From Neurospora tetraspora (taxonomy: Eukaryota; Ascomycota; Sordariomycetes; Sordariales; Sordariaceae), in contig NW_026944385.1 in assembly GCF_033439725.1 (NCBI RefSeq), forward strand, positions 1,769,001-1,833,000: a stretch of 64,000 bases of DNA, given 5' to 3'. Below are positions 56,054 to 64,000 of the stretch, in pieces. The notes under the pieces were generated by a model, which worked only from the letters and a program-made list of their open reading frames with translations, was not told the DNA's origin and searched no databases. How positions within the stretch are numbered: the first letter of the stretch is position 1; each line of letters starts with the position of its first letter. The translations under genes and the position numbers were made by a program.

Positions 56054-58985
56054 TGTCAATTTGGTGGGCCATATCTAGCTAGTAAGACGAGGGTTCTGTA
56101 AGAGGACTAGCCTCCTAGCTACCCCAACAGCGCTACAGACCTCCCTAATACTCTGGGATCCTCCAACCTATATATACAGTCTTTCTACTCTATATACTCG
56201 ATCAATATAGCGATCAACCTATATTCTCTACATTCACATAACCATACAATCTAATAATTAACAATCTAACTTCGTAATCCCTATACTACACGAATATATT
56301 TAAAAGCACGAAATCTATCTACACAACCCTATATACAACCGAAACTATATCCCTATCGAAAGAATCTACCTCTAAATCCAACCGACCTTACCTCGACACC
56401 CCTTTAAAATTCCGTAAATAGAATAATAAATTCCTAAAATACATTAAAGGCCTAAACCTCACCAATTATCTATAAAGCCTCGAATTAACTGTTATTAAAC
56501 CCTAAGAATTGTATTATTCTAATTATACTTTTAAGGCTGTAGTTACCCACCGTATCAAAAGAATTCGAAAATCCCTCCAACGCTTCGAAATTAAATTCCT
56601 AATTTACTATATCTTAGCAACCTTTAATGCCACTTCTATAATTATTAATAAATACCCTAATAATAATATTGAAATTACCGACCGGCCTAAAGAAAATTAA
56701 TTAATTAATATAATCATTTATTTAACCGACCTTACCCCTCTAATTATTAAAGAATATAAATATAATAATACTATATATAATAACCGATAAAAGACCTACG
56801 AATCTTTTAAGACTAATAATATTAACCTTCGAAAGTAGATATAAGAAACCGTATATTTAAATTATAAAATTAGCTCCTTTACCCCCTTAGAATCTACCGT
56901 TGTATAATATACTAAAGTCTGTAATATTTATAATTACCGCGAAAAATATATTATAATCGAAATATATTAACGATATTACGATTACGTTAAACCATTATCG
57001 AACGAACTTAATAAAAACTCTAATAGAATAAATAAATAAATCGACGGCTAGAACTTAATAATAACTAACGTTATATAATATAAAATCCTAAAAATTAAAT
57101 TAGCCGTTACTTAATTCAAAAATCTATTAAACTATTTAAAACCTGTACGCCCTAACTAAATATCCGGAATCTCGAAATTCTTTAATAAAAAAATTATAAT
57201 TAACACTCTTAACTTTCGTATTATATCCGGGGACTTTCGTCGTAAAAGCCTATATAAACGACCTCCAATTACTACGGTTAAAGTTAAAGGGTATAAGAGA
57301 ACGTTTAAAATAGGTATTACTTTTAACAACTCGTAGGGTAACGATACTAAAAATAAAAACGCTCGATTCAATAGAATTTACAATTAATATAAAAAGAAAT
57401 GTAATACGAAAAGTAAAAACTATTCCCCTCGCTATAAAGTATATAAGAAAGGTATATATATTACCAAATAATATTAATATATGCTCCCCGTTCTAACTAT
57501 AATAATAAATCTATAATAGAAGCCCAATAAAAAAACTCAAAACAAAATTGCAAAGAACCTTAAAAATAATTTAAAACTAAAAAGAAAAATCGAAATTTAT
57601 AAACGGAAAATAGTAAAGTAATACGCCCAGCCTCTCCCTAACTTTAATAATAAGAATAATTAACTGTCTAACGAAGGTAATGTATATAAAATAACTTTTA
57701 ATATTAATAAAGCTACTCTCTATATAAGTGAAAGTTTAAATATTTACACTCTTAAAAATAATATAATCTTCGATTCTAAGAACTCTCTCCATATATTTAA
57801 TAAAATCTCTTACTTTTTTAATTTCCATTATACCCCACATAATAATAGGCTTTAAGTTAAAAACTCGTATATTCCTATTAAAGGATATAATAATATAAAT
57901 ATTATTATAAAAAAAATAAAAAGACCTAAAAAACTTCGCCTTAATAACGTAGCCTTCTACTTAAACTTTATAGCTAACTTCGTATCTCTTTACCTCTTAC
58001 GTAAAAAAGGCCTCTACTAAGACTAAAAACCCCTAAATAACTATCTATACGCTCTAAATAACTCCCTTTTCTATAACCTCTCTACGCATTACTACTAAAC
58101 GGTCCTCAAAAATCTCTCCCTAACCTTTTCGAAAACTACCTTCTTTATAAAACAAAACCAATTCAACTCGCTAACTAATTAGAAATACTACAAGAAAGAA
58201 ACTATTATCTAATATTACTAATTCAGTTACTACAACCCCTAAATATTAAATTACTTCGGTAACGTTATAAGGGCCCGTTTTAAAGGACCTGTAACTGTAA
58301 ATTATAACGCTTACGCAATTTTGAAAATAAAATAATAAATTAAACGAAAACTTTAAAACCGTAATTATAAATTTAATAAAAAACTCGCTATCGACTTCTT
58401 AAATTATAATAAAAGCCGCCAAAGACACTCTAATGTTATATTCATTATTTATTGGTATATTAATTATATTTAAAATTATTATATAATAAATTATAAAATT
58501 ATAATTATTACCTCCTTCTTAAACGACCTCTTTACTATATTCGCTGTCTAATATGATATCGAACCTAAAATTATTAAATATAATAATAAAATCACCGATT
58601 CTAAAGTAATAAAAGATTTCCTCGCTTTTAAAAGAATAATTATAAAGCCCTCTACCCTAAATACCTAAGTATAAAATAATGGTGCAAAACGTTCGGGAAA
58701 TATAATTAAAGAGAAATTTCGAACAATAAATCTAAATATATATTTTACAAAACATCTATAGTTAAATATTATTTCCGCAACAATCTACCTTACTAACTAA
58801 TCGCCCAAATAGCTTTACGACTAAAAATCCCCTTATAAACGGTTTTATACCTTCATCGCCCACCGAAACAGCCTTAATACAATATCCCTATACAAATTAA
58901 ATATAATATACCTACACGTTTATAACTATAAAAAATATATAATAATAATAATAATCTTATTCACGCTAACTATCTATTTAACTAG
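56054..58985 (+). mobile_element. Ty1/copia-type element fossil, 5' part, RIP-mutated
   Basis: AT-rich sequence whose left end has LTR-like features: a TGTCAATTTG start, TATATATA-type core near 56170, and an ACA end near 56262. These limits are tentative. Faint traces of a copia-type integrase are recognisable on the plus strand near 58.6–58.7 kb, in the expected gag-to-integrase order. The element appears to be cut off near 58.98 kb, where composition changes and another repeat begins. It is broken throughout by very many changes. Age cannot be judged because RIP acts within a few sexual cycles. Confidence 0.6.
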
Positions 58986-61900
58986 TCGCCCATTTAGGTA
59001 TGCGGTCCTTCGTCGGTTAAAGCCGGGAGGAAAACCCGTATTTCCTAGGTAAAAACCCCCCGCATCTTTATTGCCGTTCGGTAGAGGCTATCGGCGACGC
59101 ATCTTTATATATACTATCGGTCGTAGTTGCCCTTACTGGTATATTACCCTATCGAAAAACTATTATATATTCTTATAAATTTACCCGCCGTTGTTATGAA
59201 GTTTAAGTGAATTTAAACTCCTATTTCTATAGTATTAATATATTATAAATTTGTAACCTGGGTTTTATCCTATTTTTTTAAATAAAATTTTAAGTAGGTC
59301 CTACCCTCTTCCCTTATAAGTATAAGAATGTAGCCTCCCCTCCTAAACTGCCTCTTTCTTCCTTCTTTCTCTTTTTTATTATAATTTTTACCCTCCCATT
59401 ACTTTGCGATTACTATTAAAATGACTGAATTTATCGATATTAATAGCCCTAGTAGCAAAACCGATATTATTCCCGATACTATTAAAAATAAATTTGAAGG
59501 CAAGGTTTTTAAATTTATTAGAAGTATATACGGTCGTAATAAACGCCCTACTCCTGAAGCTTCTTCTACTACTAATATTCCGTATAAGAAATTTACTACT
59601 AATAATAAGTATAATAAGCGGGCAGTACTTTGCCTCCGTTACGTCTAAACTTTTTAATATATCATTAAGGCCGTTCCTTTTATTTATTCTACTAAGGCTA
59701 AATATAAGGAATTTAAAAAAAACCTATCGTTATCGTTTATATAAATTACGTCCGTAAATTATTATTTAATTATCTCCGCCTTTCTTTCGCTTCCGCCGTT
59801 AATTCCTTTTTAATTATTAAACCTAATAATATTTACGTTCGCTATAAAAGTATAAATAAAATAGAATGTAATATTCTTAAAAACTTTAAAAATAATACCC
59901 TCTTTTTCTACGAAGTTATATTTAAATTACTAAATATTAAATTCGCTGCCGAATAGAAGATTACTATAAATTAAATTATTAACGTAATAGGGGATTAGAA
60001 ATTCAATTTCGCAGTTTGGAAGTCCGTTTATAATAATCCCTTTGCCGGTTTAATAATTTTTATTATTATTATTATCACGACTTTAATTACTACCCCCGCT
60101 ATAGCCTCCGTTCCTATTATTTAATCCTAATTTAGTAATATTATTGACTCGAATTTTATTTCCGCCGTTCGCCCAGTTTTCGATATAGAATTCGCCCTTA
60201 TATTAATAGGGATGAAAAAAGATATTATTAATTTTAAAAGTACGGTATATAATTCTATTTTCGAATTTGGTCCGTTTTCAAATAGTAATTAACTTTTTTT
60301 AAGTTTAGTAATTAGGTAACCGAATTACGATTTTAAAATTCCTTTATATTACCTTAGTAGCTATAATTATTGCGCTCGTAACTTTAAAAATATTAATAGT
60401 ATTAACTTTAAATCTAATTATTTCGGTTAAAGCGCCCTCGATTCGCCCTAGTAGCGATATAATAGGATAAGCTTTAATATTATTAGAAGGAAGAAGAATT
60501 TAAGAAGAAGGAGGAATATAAAGGATAATAAATAGGATAATAATAATAATGAATTTTAGGAATTTAATTTTGGTCTAACGTTTTAGCTATTTTATATAAT
60601 AATTCTAGAGAAATAGAAAGCTTTACTCTTACTTCGTTTACGCTATTTATAGATTATTAATATATATATTATTATTATTAATTTTATAATAAATCTTTTT
60701 CCTCCCTTTCTATTTCCAATTGGATTGTTAACTAATATTCTTTAAATTTGCCTTACTAAAGTATTTAACCGAAAATCTATTTTACGCCCTTTGTAGTATC
60801 GAAGAGGGCGTAGAATTCTATTATATTAGATAGTTATTTAAGCTATAATTTAAATTCCGTTGTTTTAAGATAATCGAATATTGGGTATTCGAAGGTTTCT
60901 TCGCCTATATTATATTAATAGTAAAGTATTATTACGTTTGGTACGCCGTATTTAAATAGGAAGAATTATAGCCCAATTTTACCGGTACGGGCTTAAATTA
61001 AGAGGGAATTTTTAACTTTAAGGAGGTACTAGGGGGCGGGTTTATTATTATTGCTAAATTAAATATACTAATAAAGAATATTACTATTAAAGTTAGTATA
61101 GAATTTACTTACATTAAGGTTCCTACTTTATTTCCGTACTATTATAGCGATTTTAGCTGACTATTTAATAATTTAATTTTTTTATATAGCCGTTTTTAAC
61201 TATTTTCTTTTCTTTTTAACTATAAATTAATTACGTCCTTCTTTTTTAATAATAATATTATTAACTGGTACCTATTTTTCTACCTATTCCTTGTTAACTT
61301 TTCCGTTCGCTAGCTATATAACGGTTCGTTTCCGTTGCTATTAGATTAATAATCCGATCTAAGCTATTATACTTCTTATAAATTCCCTTATTCTTATTCT
61401 AGTTAATTGTTTTTCGAAAGTCTTAACCCTCTTATTAAAGTAGAAGTCGAAGGAGGGTACGAAGGTTTCTATTTCTAAATTATAAATTACTATAACTTTA
61501 TACGTATTATAATAATATAGAAGCAATTCGTTTATGTAGTAAATAGTTATTTAATAAATCTTTTCGGTTCTTAGTATAATTCCGTTAGGATATGGTAAAT
61601 TGAAGCGTTATAAATTATAGCGTTTCGAATTACCTTCGTATATATTTCTTGGGCGCGGGTTAGGTTATATTCTTATATTTTGGCTATTAATTTAGTTAGA
61701 ATAAAAGTTTGTATACTTGCTTTTTTTATTATTGCCTATTTGTAGCCTTTATAGGATAATTTCCTATTTAAAACTACGTTGAAGAATTGTGCTGATTTAG
61801 AAGGTATTAGGAGGAAGTTTTTTAATATCATTATTTATTAGTATAGTTCTTATATTTTAATGAAGTAAATAAATTCCAATTTGTTCGCTTTAAATTCTAT

Positions 61901-64000
61901 CCCCCCTTCCTCCGCTTATTTCTTATATATCAGCTACGCTTCCATTAATTTCGTATTATTCTCTTTTAGTATTTATGAAATTATTAAAATATTAGTATTA
62001 TTTACGAAGTTTACTATTTTAATTTTTAAAATTCTAATTAGAATTTTATAAAATATAGTAATAAAGAGGAGGAAGAAGATAAAGGAAAGTAGTAATTTTT
62101 ATAGAATTTCCGTTAGGATATAGAAGTTCTGAGACTTTTCTCCGTTAAAGAAAAATTAATTTACTTTTTTATTTATTAATATATTTATTTATTAGAATAG
62201 TTAGAGGGGGAATCCCTTCTTATATAAGGTATAAAGGAGCTACTTATAATTAACCTAGTTGAATGCCCTTTTTAAATTTAATAGTAGGAGCGAAATTATT
62301 ACACCCTATTTCTATACTTTGTATATAATGCTAATAATTACCCTAATAATAAATTCGATTAATTTGTTTTTATAATTACTTATTTGGCTATTGGGGAAGA
62401 GGCTACGCTTTTCCGCTATATTAAAAATTCGTTTTATAATAATTATATCGAATATTTTATTAATATTATTAAGTAAAGTAATAGGGTATTATATGCCTAC
62501 TATACGTTATTAAACTAGTATTTTATTAAATTTCTTTAATATAACGACCTTTATGCGTCGGAATCTACGCGGGAGAATATTTATTTTAAAGTTAATTATT
62601 ATTAAGATTATGATTATTTTAATAAATTAATGGTTGTAAGTTTTTAATAATTTATAAAATATTATATTTTCTTTTAGCGCTTTATTAAATGCTATTCTTC
62701 TAAATATTTTCTATATATTATTTATAAAAATTATATTATTAATTTTTAATTCATTAGGACGGAAGGTATTCTATTTTAAAAGGTAATACGTAGGTATATT
62801 GGCCTTAAGGAAGAACTTTATTATTAGGATTTCTATTTTATTAATATAGGTAATAAAATATTATCGGACTTATTTATTTAAAAATTGGGTATTTTAAGGG
62901 TATCGGCGGGGACGTAATTTTGTAGCCGCGCCTATTATTTAATTCTTTATAATAATTTTAATTTTTATAAAGCGTTGGAAACTATTTATTTTTATTTTTT
63001 ACGTTAAGAATATTCTATAGCGTTTTATTTCTATTTAAAGGCGGCCTCTATTTTTTAACGCTGGAGTAGCGTACGAAACGCCTTCTAATATTAGATATGG
63101 TAGTGAGCCTCCTAAGTAGTATTTTTAATATAGTAATTATATTAATTGGCTTAACGGCCGATATTAAGTTTTTCTTTTATGATAGATATTATAGTAATTT
63201 ATTTAAATTAATTTATAAGAGTATCGAAGGCGGATTTTACGGCCTCGGTTATAGTAGGTTAAGGGAGGATAGTAATAATTCTAGTAATTATATCTTTTAT
63301 AATTATTAGGTTTATAAAGTTCTAATTATATCTTTCTTCTAACACGCTAATTATACGCTATAATCTTTTTACTTTTATATATATTATTTAGGGGTTATAA
63401 TCCGAACCGATTAAGGGAGTATTATTAAAAAAGAAATATTCCGCAGCTATATTACTATTAATTTATATATAATGGATTATACTATTTAATTCGTTTCTTA
63501 TTTTATTCTTTAATTAGGTTGGAATATTCTAAAATATTATTAATTAGAGGCTACGCTGCCTCGCTATTGCTAAAAGTATATTGTTACTATTACTATTCTT
63601 CCTATATTTATTTTAATAAGTGTAATATAAATTTATATTTCCGATTATTATTTCGTATCCCTTCGAATACGCCATTATTTCATTAAGTAGTATATACTAT
63701 TTATATTCGGGTATAGAGTTTTAAATTAATAAATAAATTAACTAAATTATAATTCCTATTTTTCTTTTAATATATATTTTTACCCAATCCTTCCCGTTTT
63801 CGCTTTCTTATTCCCCTTATAAAAAGCGTTGATTAATATATATTACTATTCGTCTATAATTTAAATTATTTATTACCTAATACCGAAGCGTATTAGGGTT
63901 ATATAGTTTATAATTATTTAAATTCTATTTAAATTCTTATATTACTATAATATTATAGTATTTATACTATTCGAATGCAATTTTATATTAGTTATAAAAT
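58986..64000. mobile_element. AT-rich RIP-degraded repeat, family not assigned, runs past the window
   Basis: The block starts with a short GC-richer stretch (about 58986–59115), possibly the end of an element, then about 4.9 kb of strongly AT-shifted sequence to the window edge. It was presumably once coding, since short open frames with biased composition recur on the plus strand (for example near 59.4 kb and 63.1 kb), but I recognise no family. It may interrupt the copia fossil to its left. The right end is outside the window. Confidence 0.45.

Noticed and set aside
59421-63309. Small open frames inside the right-hand AT-rich block
   Set aside because: They lie in degraded repeat DNA, are short, and match no family I recognise; treated as parts of a fossil, not genes.
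1-64000. CRISPR arrays, bacterial operons or a biosynthetic cluster
   Set aside because: The window is a fungal nuclear sequence; tandem repeats seen are coding minisatellites, and the single acyl-CoA ligase has no neighbouring tailoring genes.

Overview
The window is nuclear DNA of a filamentous ascomycete, most likely a Sordariales fungus of the Neurospora kind. The evidence is short GT–AG introns, intron-bearing tRNA genes, many fungal orthologues with very high similarity to what I know of Neurospora-type proteins, and two very AT-rich repeat blocks. Between the two LTRs of one element I counted only transitions and one 1-bp indel, which is the footprint of repeat-induced point mutation (RIP).

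Layout. 1–9.8 kb: 3' part of a low-complexity protein, a His/Gly-rich stress-type protein (−), VID27 (−), and a vacuolar/secretory prenylcysteine oxidase (−). 10.5–14.4 kb: chaperonin subunit CCT6 (+) and the ribosome-assembly factor TSR4/PDCD2-like (+). 15.4–21.1 kb: eIF3k (−) with a minisatellite touching its stop codon, DNA ligase I (+), and an aldose-1-epimerase (−). 22.1–28.8 kb: a divergent RNA 3'-phosphate-cyclase-like gene (−), tRNA-Phe (+), a bacterial-type acetolactate decarboxylase (+), tRNA-Asn (−), a GH30 galactanase/glucanase gene with one in-frame stop (+), and tRNA-Leu (−). 29.2–36.1 kb: an adenylate-forming acyl-CoA ligase (−), a heptad-repeat coiled-coil protein (−), and a repeat-rich membrane protein gene with an apparent frameshift (+).

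36.57–42.05 kb is a complete-length but thoroughly degraded Ty1/copia LTR element, bounded by a 5-bp target duplication and lying about 500 bp upstream of CCT7. 42.5–54.2 kb: CCT7 (+), a long SPT10-like acetyltransferase with an integrase-type zinc finger (−), mitochondrial uS2m (−), and a four-CBS/PB1 membrane-anchored protein (−). From about 55.7 kb to the end of the window the sequence is again repeat-derived: a 338-bp segment with perfect 34-bp inverted ends, a degraded 5' part of another copia element, and about 5 kb of AT-rich repeat that I cannot assign.

The genes do not form a cluster or pathway. They are mostly housekeeping genes (protein folding, translation, replication, ribosome assembly). 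Two CCT-ring subunits and two translation proteins occur here, but spacing and orientation give no sign of co-regulation. I found no CRISPR array, no biosynthetic cluster and no clearly new multi-gene system. The most interesting single loci are the cyclase-like gene, the SPT10-like gene, the GH30 nonsense allele, the repeat-built membrane protein gene, and the RIP gradient at the edges of the copia element.
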